Shown here in pieces: positions 17,958 through 25,832 of a stretch of 64,000 bases of DNA (its first letter is position 1; every line of letters starts with the position of its first letter). A program made the position numbers and the translations under genes. The stretch is taken from positions 1,798,001 through 1,862,000 of the forward strand of contig NZ_CP024047.1 of the NCBI RefSeq assembly GCF_003430825.1, read 5' to 3'. The notes below the pieces were generated by a model. The model made no database searches. It was not told where the DNA came from and was given only the letters and a program-made list of their open reading frames with translations. This DNA comes from Natrarchaeobaculum sulfurireducens (GTDB lineage: Archaea; Halobacteriota; Halobacteria; Halobacteriales; Natrialbaceae).

Positions 17958-17999
17958 ATTCGAGGAGAAAGCCCACGACTTTACGGGCGGAGAAGTCAC
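17958..17999 (+). mobile_element. Possible right-end scar of an IS200/IS605-type element
   Basis: GAGGAGAAAGCCCACGACTT and TTACGGGCGGAGAAGTCAC resemble the right end of haloarchaeal IS200/IS605 (IS1341-type) elements, where a C-rich/G-rich stem is followed by GGAGAAGTCAC. No transposase coding sequence is present between here and L11, so at most this is a decayed end. It lies at the stop codon of cutA. Confidence 0.3.
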
Positions 18000-18298
18000 T
18001 CGATACTCTCGGCACGCCACTCGGCGAACGACTCGAGGACGTGACTCTCGTCGAACCGTTCGATACACGGCACCTCGTGAGGGTGAAGCTCGAGCACTCG
18101 TTCCTCGAGTGCTTCGTACGCCCCGTCGGTCGTTTTCGCGAGTAACACGACCTCGTCGTCGTGGTGAACCTCGCCGTCCCACCGGTAGGTGGAGTTCGTC
18201 GCCACTCGATTGACGCAGGCCGCGAGACGTTCTTCGACGAGCGTTTCGGCGATTTCGTCGGCATGTTCCGGAGGCACCGTCACGTAAGTCGTCGGCAT
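17996..18298 (-). CDS. cutA: CutA divalent-cation tolerance protein
   Basis: 100 residues from ATG 18298 (MPTTYVTVPPEHADEIAETL). Landmarks of the trimeric CutA1 family: EERLAACVNR, YRWDGEVHHDDEVVLLAKT and the C-terminal ELHPHEVPCIERF. CutA has been linked to copper tolerance and signal-protein-like folds; the archaeal role is unsettled. Upstream in-frame extension to 18325 has no support. Confidence 0.93.
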   Translation of the reverse strand: MPTTYVTVPPEHADEIAETLVEERLAACVNRVATNSTYRWDGEVHHDDEVVLLAKTTDGAYEALEERVLELHPHEVPCIERFDESHVLESFAEWRAESIE

Positions 18299-18409
18299 CG
18301 GCTTCTGATACGCCCGGCGGATCAAAAAGGGTTCGCAGGGGGCGATGGCTGTGGCTGCATTGGAGCGTGGCGTACCATCTCTCGAGTGCGGTGTCGACGG
18401 CCGGCTCGC

Positions 18410-18592
18410 TTACTCGACGACGGGGTTGAACGTGCCGTTGATATCCCACTCGTGGAGACAGTGCGGACTTCCGACCCGTCTTTCGCCGTCTTTGCGGGTG
18501 ATCTGCCATGCATCGAGTTCCTCGTCCCAGTATTCAGCTCGCCCACAGCGCTCGCAGATGCGAGCGGTCGGTGCACGTACGTGTGCGCTCAT
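18410..18592 (-). CDS. Small zinc-ribbon HEWD-type protein
   Basis: 60 residues from ATG 18592. A CxxC pair (ICERCGRAEYWD) and a single later Cys/His near GSPHCLHEWDING suggest one zinc site; the LHEWD motif is characteristic of a small haloarchaeal family. Function unknown. It precedes cutA on the same strand with about 110 bases between them. The longer reading from 18703 lacks any support. Confidence 0.75.
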   Translation of the reverse strand: MSAHVRAPTARICERCGRAEYWDEELDAWQITRKDGERRVGSPHCLHEWDINGTFNPVVE

Positions 18593-18766
18593 TACCGGCT
18601 GTGAGAACCGGACGCATATAACAGTATTCTTGTTCGGCAGCCACCGCTCGTGACGATCGACCAGAAAGTCCGTCCCGTCGACGACTTTTGTATCAGATCC
18701 CACCGCTCGAGTTAGCCGCTTCTGGTCGACGAGATGTCACGAAAACGCAGGTGCCGGTGGAGCCGA

Positions 18767-18987
18767 TCAGCCCGATACCAGCGATACGACGGGGTCGTCT
18801 GCCTCGTCCTCGAGGTCGTCGTCATCGTCGATGGTCCGTCATCGATCGGCTCCTCCTCGGCTGGTTCCTCCACCGGTTCTTCCGTAGGCACGTCGGCGTC
18901 GTGGACCACGTAGATGGTTGCCTGTTCGATTGTCACGGTGAGTGACTCGCCGTCGGCGAGCCCGTCGAACGTGCCGACAATCGATCG
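18767..18987 (-). pseudogene. Remnant of an acidic protein, frameshifted
   Basis: After an in-frame stop, the minus strand reads RSIVGTFDGLADGESLTV then TIEQATIYVVHDADVP and a Glu/Pro-rich segment with EEPVEEPAEEEPIDDG. At about 18832 the acidic coding character jumps to another frame (TIDDDDDLEDEADDPVVSLV and SG, stop at 18767). This looks like the tail of a once longer secreted or surface protein that lost its 5' part and took a one-base frameshift. The remainder of 18593-19022 shows nothing else. Confidence 0.4.
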
Positions 18988-19022
18988 TCACCGACCGCGT
19001 TCAGGGCTGGAAAACGGCCTGG

Positions 19023-20534
19023 TCAGTAGACGGCGTCTTTGATCTCCTCGAGCAGGTCGTCAAACTGTTCGAGGTACTCACGTCGCTCCGCTCGAAGGGC
19101 CGCGACGGCCTCCTCGTAGTCGTCGACGTGGTCCGGGACGTAGAACTCCTCGATCTCGAGTTCGGGGATGGACTCGGGGATCGTGAGCCCCGTCTGTTCG
19201 TCGTCGGTCCACTCGATCGTGCCGCGGGCGGTTTCGGTCAGGATGGTCACCGACTCCGTAACGCCGATGTCGACGGATTCCTCGCCGAGATAGCCCGTGT
19301 TGAGCACGTAACAGTCGACGTCGAGCTCGCCGACGAGGTCGTAAAAGAGGTTGCCCTCTTGGCCCTCCGAGCCGATGATGAAGGGATTGGTTCCCACGAC
19401 GCGGATGGACTCGCCGGCACGCGACGGGTCGCCCGCGCTGGTCTCGATCGACTCGCCGAGCATGAACGCGACGGCAGCCTGTTCATCGGTGAGCTTCGAG
19501 ACCGGCGGCATCAGGGGATTGCGCGTGATAAAGAAGACCTGATCGACCTGCTCGAGGTCGATCTCTTCGTCCGCACTCTCGAGTTCCGACCGCTGGACGA
19601 TCGCCCGGGAGTTCGAGGTGTACCGATCTTCGTCGAAGTCGACCGATCCGTCGTCGTCGACGGCGACGTTCTCGAGGATCGCCGACTCGTCGGTCGCCGC
19701 ACGATACAGCGCCGGCTGTTCGTCTTCGTCGAGGCCGATCGTCTTGATGAACAGCCCCTTCCCTTCGCTGCCGGGGACCGAGCCGTCGGGAAGCACGGCA
19801 CAGACGTCGTCCTGGAGCATCGTCGCGTCTTCGGCCCCTTCGAGCCAGCAGCCGTGGGAGGTGAGCGTGGACTTGCCGGTCGCCGACAGTCCCATGAACA
19901 CCTGGCCGACGGTCTGGAGGTCGCCGTCGTCGTCTCGGACACGGACGCGTTTGCTACCGGCGTGCAGCCCGAGCCCGCCGCGTTCTTTGAGGCGATACAT
20001 AAACAGCCGAAGGAACGATTTCTTCGCTTCACCGAGGTAATCGCTGCCGAGGACGGCGGTGACGCCCTCGTCGGGGAGGACACGGATCGCCGTTTCGTCG
20101 TAGTCGGGGAGCTGGACGGTGTACAGATCCGGCTCGCGGCCGTCCGTCGGTTCGAAGAGGTTCGCCCACGCGAGCGCGATTCGGGCGTGCTCGGTCGGGA
20201 CGAACAGGCGACAGCAGAACGTCGCCTCCTCGTGTCGCCCCATCAGGCGGTCGACACAGAGCATCTCGCCATCGCCGGCGAGTTCGATCGCTTCGTCGAC
20301 GAGATCGTAATCCTCGTCTGAAAAGTCGTGGTCGACGGTGTTTTTCGTTCGGTCCGAGCTTCGCGAACGGAACTCGCTGACGTACGACGGCGACCCGAAC
20401 TCGGTCGTCGTCTCCTCGTGAGCGGCGAGTTCTCGAAGTTCCTCGAGCGACGGGTTGTACCGGACGTTCGACGCTGTCGACGGATCGGGAAGCTGCTCGG
20501 CCAGCGGACGGGCCTTCGTCCCGGTTTCGGACAT
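19023..20534 (-). CDS. pckA: Phosphoenolpyruvate carboxykinase (ATP)
   Basis: 503 residues, typical of the ATP-dependent enzyme. The P-loop reads VFMGLSATGKSTLTSHG (about residues 214-230), followed by the metal-binding MLQDDVCAVLPDG and the substrate region TRNPLMPPVSKLT. It converts oxaloacetate plus ATP to PEP, CO2 and ADP, the entry step of gluconeogenesis. A TATA-like TTTATACATC on the minus strand at about 20553-20562 places the transcript start very close to the ATG. Confidence 0.95.
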   Translation of the reverse strand: MSETGTKARPLAEQLPDPSTASNVRYNPSLEELRELAAHEETTTEFGSPSYVSEFRSRSSDRTKNTVDHDFSDEDYDLVDEAIELAGDGEMLCVDRLMGRHEEATFCCRLFVPTEHARIALAWANLFEPTDGREPDLYTVQLPDYDETAIRVLPDEGVTAVLGSDYLGEAKKSFLRLFMYRLKERGGLGLHAGSKRVRVRDDDGDLQTVGQVFMGLSATGKSTLTSHGCWLEGAEDATMLQDDVCAVLPDGSVPGSEGKGLFIKTIGLDEDEQPALYRAATDESAILENVAVDDDGSVDFDEDRYTSNSRAIVQRSELESADEEIDLEQVDQVFFITRNPLMPPVSKLTDEQAAVAFMLGESIETSAGDPSRAGESIRVVGTNPFIIGSEGQEGNLFYDLVGELDVDCYVLNTGYLGEESVDIGVTESVTILTETARGTIEWTDDEQTGLTIPESIPELEIEEFYVPDHVDDYEEAVAALRAERREYLEQFDDLLEEIKDAVY

Positions 20535-20739
20535 ATACGTAATCGCTCATCGCGACGATGTATAAACGTGGAGGATTTTGAACGCCGTGTGTCAGGACCT
20601 ACCCCGTGACGATCTATCGTATGGCAGCACGTACCGGCTAACGCCCGTGAAAACCCATCTGCTAGCTATTCTTTAATAGTCCTTTTAGTGATAGTTCTCG
20701 AGAGATACTCGGGTCAGAAAAAATATTGATCTGGTTGCA

Positions 20740-20990
20740 AAACCGACTCATTATCGGTACCGTAGCCACCGAGTGACAGTCGGTTTCGGTCGGTCTCTGA
20801 TACGGAAGGCGATGGCTATTTACCGGTGAGCACACATCCTGTTGCGTGCGCTCACCGGAACGAACTCATTGGAATCCGTATGAGGCAACAAGGCTCGAGG
20901 TGGGTCTCGTACGGGCCACTGAGGGTCAGTTTCGGCCCGGCTGCGAGCCGTCCTGTGACCGGCCGGTAAGCCGGTACAGGAGACTGGGTC
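20740..20990 (+). ncRNA. Candidate structured RNA gene
   Basis: A 250-base gap region holds three strong stem-loops in a row. AAACCGACT (20740-20748) pairs perfectly with AGTCGGTTT (20778-20786). CCGGTGAGC (20823-20831) pairs with GCTCACCGG (20850-20858), extended by three more pairs. TCCTGT and ACCGGC (20951-20963, one bulged G) pair with GCCGGT and ACAGGA (20970-20981), and AATTTTC follows like a terminator. An A+T-rich stretch AAAAAATATTGATC at 20718-20731 could be the promoter. No convincing frame spans it. I could not match it to RNase P RNA or SRP RNA. Confidence 0.4.
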
Positions 20991-21101
20991 AATTTTCGAC
21001 GCCCGCGTCATCGCCGACACTCGGCGCTCTTCGACGGCTGGTGGGTACACGTTCGACCGTGGCGATCCCAGCCGACACGTGCGTCGGGCTGGCGGCCACG
21101 G

Positions 21102-21233
21102 TTAGGAACGAATTAGTTCGACGTTGCGCATCTCGTTTCCGCAGCGCTGGCAGGTGCCAACCAGGGCGTCTTCGGCCACCTCCTGGTAGCCACACCGAAC
21201 GCACTCGTATTCGACGGTGTCGGCGAGAGACAT
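21102..21233 (-). CDS. 43-residue rubrerythrin-like zinc-ribbon protein
   Basis: A short frame from ATG 21233 to TAA encodes MSLADTVEYECVRCGYQEVA, then EDALVGTCQRCGNEMRNVEL and IRS. Cys11/Cys14 and Cys28/Cys31 form a rubredoxin-like knuckle pair that would bind zinc or iron. Such miniature rubrerythrin-like proteins are widespread in haloarchaea, often as stand-alone genes; function unknown. An A+T-rich stretch with GTTAACACGACAC precedes the start. Confidence 0.82.
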   Translation of the reverse strand: MSLADTVEYECVRCGYQEVAEDALVGTCQRCGNEMRNVELIRS

Positions 21234-21372
21234 ACGCGACTGTTAACACTGTGTCGTGTTAACTCTTTCCACGCCGGTGTGCAGTTGTCTGTGGAGCAAT
21301 CGAGTACACCAGCGTGGAACCGAGGCCGAGAATCAGATCGTCTCCCATACTGGCAACGTGGTAGCAACCCCA

Positions 21373-22596
21373 TTACTCCGTGAGCAAGAGGACGACGGCG
21401 AGTACGGTTGCGCCACTGATCGACGCAGCGAGGAGCCCGAACGCTGGCCGGAACCCTACCGTGTCCGAAAGCACACCAACGATGGCGGGAGCAATGGCGC
21501 CGGCCCCCATCAACAGCGTCCGCACTACCCCCAGGCCGCCGCCAGCCACGTCTTTCGGGATTGCCGACATCAGGTAGGCCCCGCGGACGGGACGAAAGCC
21601 GTGGGAACCAACCCCGACTGCGACGAGCGCAGCACCCAGAACGGTCGGCCCTGTAGACTCGGTCAGGAAAACGAACGCAATGAGGGCGATTGACGCGAGT
21701 GCCAGTGTTCCAACGATGATCGGCAACCGGCCGACGCGGTCGCTGAGGTCGCCAGTCACCACCTGGACGAGACTCGCCAGGAAGAGCGCGCTGTAAATGA
21801 CTCCGGCAGCCGCCTCCGTCAGCCCGGCCGCGTCGGTCAGGTACAGCGGCGCGAACGCGACCAGCCCGTTGTACGTAAACGAAAAGAGGATCGTCAACAG
21901 CGCAAACACCGTGAATCGCCAGTCACGAAACAGCGACGCGTACCGGCCGAGTCCGTCAGTGCGGATTCGGGTCGTCGACACGGCTCCCGTCGACGTTTCG
22001 CTGGGGACGCGTTTCGGCACCCGGTACCAGAACGCCACGGCTAACGCGATCCCGAGAACGCCAGCCGCGAGGAAGATCGCTCGCCACTCCGCCCCGAGGA
22101 CGAACGAGACGCTGGCAACCGCAACGACGGCCGCCGGGGCGACAACTCCGCCAAACGTTCCAACCGTATCGAGGATTCCGAGTGCACGACCGGTTCGCGA
22201 CGGATACGCTCGAGAGAGCAACTGGATCGCGACGGTTTTGTGTGCGCCCGTTCCCGCCCCCATCACGAGCATCGCGATGACCAGGACGACAAACGGCGAC
22301 TCGACGATCAACGCGAGCGCAGCGATGGCGGAGACGAGCGCACCCGCCGTGATGACGGTCACTGAGCCGAGACGGTCGGCGAGCGCCCCGGACGGAAACT
22401 GCATAACCGCATAGACAAGCATGAACCCGGAGAACGCCGTTCCGAGGACGACATTCGAGACGCCGTAGCTCTCCTGAAACGAGCCGAACAGCGGCGGGAA
22501 CGCGTATCTGAGGAATTTCGCGAGAAACCAGATCGCCGCAGTCAAGACGAGGACGTCGTACCCGGAAAGACGTCGCACGGCGTTCGGAATCGACAT
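21373..22596 (-). CDS. Major facilitator superfamily transporter
   Basis: 407 residues with about twelve membrane segments split into two six-helix halves by a hydrophilic loop near residues 195-215. The loop 2-3 signature is GALADRLGSVTVI and its second-half counterpart is GDLSDRVGRLPII, both MFS hallmarks. The substrate is not evident; there is no neighbouring metabolic operon. Confidence 0.88.
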   Translation of the reverse strand: MSIPNAVRRLSGYDVLVLTAAIWFLAKFLRYAFPPLFGSFQESYGVSNVVLGTAFSGFMLVYAVMQFPSGALADRLGSVTVITAGALVSAIAALALIVESPFVVLVIAMLVMGAGTGAHKTVAIQLLSRAYPSRTGRALGILDTVGTFGGVVAPAAVVAVASVSFVLGAEWRAIFLAAGVLGIALAVAFWYRVPKRVPSETSTGAVSTTRIRTDGLGRYASLFRDWRFTVFALLTILFSFTYNGLVAFAPLYLTDAAGLTEAAAGVIYSALFLASLVQVVTGDLSDRVGRLPIIVGTLALASIALIAFVFLTESTGPTVLGAALVAVGVGSHGFRPVRGAYLMSAIPKDVAGGGLGVVRTLLMGAGAIAPAIVGVLSDTVGFRPAFGLLAASISGATVLAVVLLLTE

Positions 22597-22811
22597 GTCG
22601 GCTTTCGTCTCCTTGTAGTCGGGGCAGCCGACGAGAATGCTCCGATCGACGCGTGCAGTCGGTGATGGGGTGCGTTGCCCGCTGGCTTCGATCGACTTTA
22701 GACGCTGGTGATCACTGCGGAGTAAATATAAGGGAACTTAGACCACATAGTATTGTATTACATATATGTCGAGAGTCTTTATACAGTTGGTTCTGGAAGC
22801 CGAGTGTACAC

Positions 22812-22988
22812 ATGGCAGTCAACACTACCTGGGAGGATTCGGCCACCTGCCCCTTTTGTGGGGACCAACTGACATCACCAGGCGTGGGCTTCGTCGACCA
22901 CCTGAGCGAAAACGACGACTGCGAAACCGAACATGACCAGTGGCGAGAAAACCTTGCAGGCGACCTCGCCGGCGAATGGGCCGGATGA
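22812..22988 (+). CDS. Small zinc-finger-like haloarchaeal protein
   Basis: 58 residues from ATG 22812. ATCPFCGDQL, FVDHLSEN and DDCETEHDQWRENL give two Cys then His and Cys, a plausible C2HC zinc site, with a conserved-looking C-terminal DLAGEW. The TATA-like CTTTATAC at about 22777-22784 lies some 30 bases upstream, so the transcript is nearly leaderless. The longer reading starting at 22653 is not supported. Function unknown. Confidence 0.72.
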   Translation: MAVNTTWEDSATCPFCGDQLTSPGVGFVDHLSENDDCETEHDQWRENLAGDLAGEWAG

Positions 22989-23085
22989 ACGCCTCGAGTC
23001 TACCCGTTGACCTCGAGTAACACAACCTCGCAGTCGACACCGCGATACTCGAGCGGTCACTGCCTCGCGAGTCCGACCGAAGCAG

Positions 23086-23556
23086 TCAGTCGAAGTCGGG
23101 GAGGTCTTCTGGCGGCTCGTACTGCGCTTCCCAGTCGATGTACTCTTCTTTCAGGAGGACGCAGACGAGCTGGCCGAACTCGGTTAGTTCCGCGTTGATC
23201 GCCGAGACGGTTCCCCAGGTGTCGAGATCAGGATGGTACGAACGTTCTTGCCAGTCCTCGGGGATGCCCGGCGCGTGATACCCGACGCGGTCGGCAAAGT
23301 CGTCCCAGAAGAAGTCGAAGTCGCCGAACAACTCGAGATCGCGGGCGATCTCGAATTCGCGTTCCTCCAGGTCGGTGTCGTCGATCCAGTCGGTGAACGC
23401 TTCTTCCCAGGCCCCTTCTTCGAGGAACGCCTGGAGCTCTTCGCGCCGGTAGTCGACATCGGTGCCGTCGTCGACGGCGATCGTCGCGTCTTCGTACTCG
23501 TTCGGATCGACGAACTCCAACTCCGGCGGCTCGGGTGGTTCGACCTTGAGTCCCAT
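23086..23556 (-). CDS. Acidic conserved hypothetical protein
   Basis: 156 residues from ATG 23556 (MGLKVEPPEPPELEFVDPNE). Very acidic and rich in aromatic residues (FGDFDFFWDDFADRVGYHAPG), predicted soluble alpha/beta, no motif I recognise. It is divergent from the SHOCT-type gene at 23639, with 82 bases shared between them. Confidence 0.7.
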   Translation of the reverse strand: MGLKVEPPEPPELEFVDPNEYEDATIAVDDGTDVDYRREELQAFLEEGAWEEAFTDWIDDTDLEEREFEIARDLELFGDFDFFWDDFADRVGYHAPGIPEDWQERSYHPDLDTWGTVSAINAELTEFGQLVCVLLKEEYIDWEAQYEPPEDLPDFD

Positions 23557-23638
23557 GTCTGGGGCTTGGTCGGTGACGGCAAAAGCGTTCCTTCGCGATG
23601 CCCGCACAGTTAACCACCGCCCGGCCGTACAGCGGGGT

Positions 23639-24004
23639 ATGGGAAGCGACGGTGGCCGCACGTACAGCTTTACGGAGGTCTTCGCGATCAAGTTCGTCCT
23701 CGCAGACGTTATCATCATCGCAGCCCTGGTGCTCGCGCCGCCGATGTACGCCGTTATGATTACCGCGCTGTTCGTCCTGACGACGATTATCCTCTGGTTT
23801 CTGATGCGTGAAGATCGTTCCGCAGAATCCGACGACGTCGACCAGCGGGTCGACCCCGTGACGAAACTGCAAGAGCGGTATGCCGCCGGTGATCTCTCCG
23901 AGGACGCGTTCGAGCGACGCCTCGAGAAACTGATCGACTCGAACGAACGCGCCGAGGCGGCCGGCGTCGAGACGGCAGACCTCGAACTCGAGCGATCGCG
24001 CTGA
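23639..24004 (+). CDS. Two-helix membrane protein with SHOCT-like tail
   Basis: 121 residues from ATG 23639. Two membrane helices (about 15-35 and 38-57) are followed by a charged linker and a short C-terminal domain VTKLQERYAAGDLSEDAFERRLEKL, which fits the SHOCT pattern (a short helix-turn-helix often at protein ends, with a G-x-(I/L)-x-x-x-x-(F/Y) core). Role unknown; SHOCT is thought to mediate oligomerisation. Confidence 0.72.
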   Translation: MGSDGGRTYSFTEVFAIKFVLADVIIIAALVLAPPMYAVMITALFVLTTIILWFLMREDRSAESDDVDQRVDPVTKLQERYAAGDLSEDAFERRLEKLIDSNERAEAAGVETADLELERSR

Positions 24005-24082
24005 GGCTCCCGCGGGTGCGGATCTGGATCCGACACACCGCGAACCAAACACTCAATCGGGGTGCGACCGTACGAACCGGGT

Positions 24083-24862
24083 ATGACTGACTACGAGGCG
24101 GCGATCCTCGACGTCGACGGGACCATCGTCCGCGGTGAGGAGTTACTCGCCGGCGTGCCAGTTGGGATCGATGCCCTCGAGCAGGCTGGCTGTGATCGAT
24201 TGCTCTTCTCGAACAATCCGACGCGAAACGGCGACTACTATCGCGAGAAACTCGCGCCTTACGGCGTCGACGTCGATCCCAACGCAGTCCTGACGTCTGC
24301 CTCTGTCTCAGCAGCCTATCTTCGGACGACCCACCCCGACGAGCAGGTCTACCTCGTCGGCGGCGAGCGACTCGAGGGGATCCTCGAGGCCGCGGACGTC
24401 GCTGTTACCGACGAGCCTGAGGCGGCCGACGTCGTCCTCGGCTCTTTTACGACGGAGTTCTCTTACGGCACGCTCTGGGAGTCACTCGAGGCACTCGAGG
24501 ACGGTGTCCCGTTCTACGGAACCGATCCCGATACGACGATCCCGGTCGACGACGGACTCATGCCCGGTTCGGGAGCGATCCTCGCGGCGATGGAGGCCGT
24601 CGCCGGCCGGGAGCCGGACGCGATTCTGGGCAAACCGTCGACGATCGCGGCCGACGCGGCGATCGAGCGGCTCGCGACCGACCCTGCTCGCACGCTCGTC
24701 GTCGGCGATCGGCTCAACACCGACATCGCACTCGGCAATCGCGCTGGAATGGAGACGGCACTCGTCCTCACCGGCGTGACCGATCGTGAGACGCTCGCGA
24801 CGTCGCCGATCGAGCCGGACCACGTCCTCGAGTCGCTGGCCGAGATCGACCAGTTGCTGTGA
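24083..24862 (+). CDS. HAD-superfamily IIA phosphatase (NagD-like)
   Basis: 259 residues from ATG 24083. HAD motif I is AILDVDGTIVRG, motif II LLFSNNPTRNG, the Lys-containing motif III region LGKPST and motif IV VGDRLNTDIALGNRAGM. The cap between motifs II and III is the C2 type of class IIA phosphatases (4-nitrophenyl phosphatase, NagD, phosphoglycolate phosphatase). Physiological substrate uncertain. Confidence 0.9.
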   Translation: MTDYEAAILDVDGTIVRGEELLAGVPVGIDALEQAGCDRLLFSNNPTRNGDYYREKLAPYGVDVDPNAVLTSASVSAAYLRTTHPDEQVYLVGGERLEGILEAADVAVTDEPEAADVVLGSFTTEFSYGTLWESLEALEDGVPFYGTDPDTTIPVDDGLMPGSGAILAAMEAVAGREPDAILGKPSTIAADAAIERLATDPARTLVVGDRLNTDIALGNRAGMETALVLTGVTDRETLATSPIEPDHVLESLAEIDQLL

Positions 24863-24943
24863 CTGCACCGGTGTCTCTGTCGGCCTCGGGCCACACCTGA
24901 CGCGAGGCGTATCTTTATCCGCAGTTGTCACGAAGTACGACTC

Positions 24944-25186
24944 ATGCCAGAGACGCTCACGACGGACGAGATTCAGCGAACGCGAGATCGCCTCACGAAG
25001 GTCCTGCGACGGGCACGATACGCCGCGATGGGTGCCGCGGTCGGCGCCGCAATCGGCGGGCTGTTCAGCCGCAACGCAGCCAGTACTGGCGGGGCTATCG
25101 GCGGGCTGGTCGGTGCCATCGTCGCGGAAACGACGTGGACGGCCAGTTCGGCTCTCAAGCGCGTCAGAGACCGCAACGACAAGTAA
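24944..25186 (+). CDS. Small glycine-zipper membrane protein
   Basis: 80 residues: a charged N-terminal helix, then a small-residue stretch AAMGAAVGAAIGGLF and GGAIGGLVGAIVAETT with GxxxG spacing, typical of glycine-zipper segments that pack in membranes. Conserved in style with other haloarchaeal small membrane proteins, function unknown. TATA-like TCTTTATCC lies about 30 bases before the ATG. Confidence 0.65.
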   Translation: MPETLTTDEIQRTRDRLTKVLRRARYAAMGAAVGAAIGGLFSRNAASTGGAIGGLVGAIVAETTWTASSALKRVRDRNDK

Positions 25187-25227
25187 CTCGAGCGTTCGCA
25201 CCGACCAGTAACGGCGATCGAAGTCGG

Positions 25228-25674
25228 TTATCTTCCGTCGGCTTCTCGCTCGAGGGCTTCCGTTCGCAGCCGTTCACCTTCCTCGGTACTGACGGTCAAC
25301 TTCGGCACCGTCGTTGGAGCCCCGTCGTCGTCGATCGCCACGTAGACGAAAAACGACTCAGTGGTTTTCTCGCGCTCTCGTGTCCGCAGATCCTCGCGTT
25401 CGGTGATGATCCGGACCCGAACGCTCGAGGTGCCAGCGTCGTAGACGTAGGCGGTGATGTAGGCCGTGTCGCCGACCGAGATCGGCCGCTCGAAGTTCAT
25501 CCGGTCGACGCGGGCGGTGATGCACGTCTCGCCTGAAAATCGCATGGCGGACATCGCACCGACCTCGTCCATCCACTTCATTACGTTGCCGCCGTGGGCG
25601 GTATCGAGCATGTTCGCGTGGTTCGGCTGGACCATCTCACGATTCTCGACGAGCGTCTCTATGAGATCCGTCAT
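25228..25674 (-). CDS. Hotdog-fold acyl-CoA thioesterase
   Basis: 148 residues. Opening VQPNHANMLDTAHGGNVMKWMDEVGAMSA is the hotdog helix of the YciA/cytosolic acyl-CoA hydrolase type with the catalytic Asp in MDEVGA; GDTAYITAYVYDAGTSSVRVRI forms the dimer strand. It probably hydrolyses acyl-CoA. It is divergent from the TraB-family gene, with about 160 bases between. Confidence 0.88.
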   Translation of the reverse strand: MTDLIETLVENREMVQPNHANMLDTAHGGNVMKWMDEVGAMSAMRFSGETCITARVDRMNFERPISVGDTAYITAYVYDAGTSSVRVRIITEREDLRTREREKTTESFFVYVAIDDDGAPTTVPKLTVSTEEGERLRTEALEREADGR

Positions 25675-25832
25675 CGGTCGTCGTTGTTCGAGAACCGGAA
25701 TGAGTGTTCCCGTCTCCTGCAGGACGGGTTGGCGGACGACCTCGATGCTCGAGCGAAACTCCGGCCGGCGTTCGTGAGAGAGTCACTCTCGAGTTCGATA
25801 CTGGTAAAAGTCGTGGCCGAGTTGAACCGCTA

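Noticed and set aside
18942-20321. 459-residue open frame on the plus strand antisense to pckA
   Set aside because: It is the high-GC shadow of pckA: its third codon positions mirror the first positions of the real gene and it has no domain motif. PEP carboxykinase motifs are unambiguous on the minus strand.
20823-20990. SRP (7S) RNA or RNase P RNA between pckA and the zinc-ribbon gene
   Set aside because: Stems are strong, but I do not find the conserved SRP helix 8 motif or the RNase P P4 motifs, so I only call it a candidate structured RNA.
23462-23638. Longer N-terminal extension of the SHOCT-type protein
   Set aside because: The extra 59 residues overlap the divergent neighbour and carry no membrane or domain signal; ATG 23639 gives a natural start before the first helix.
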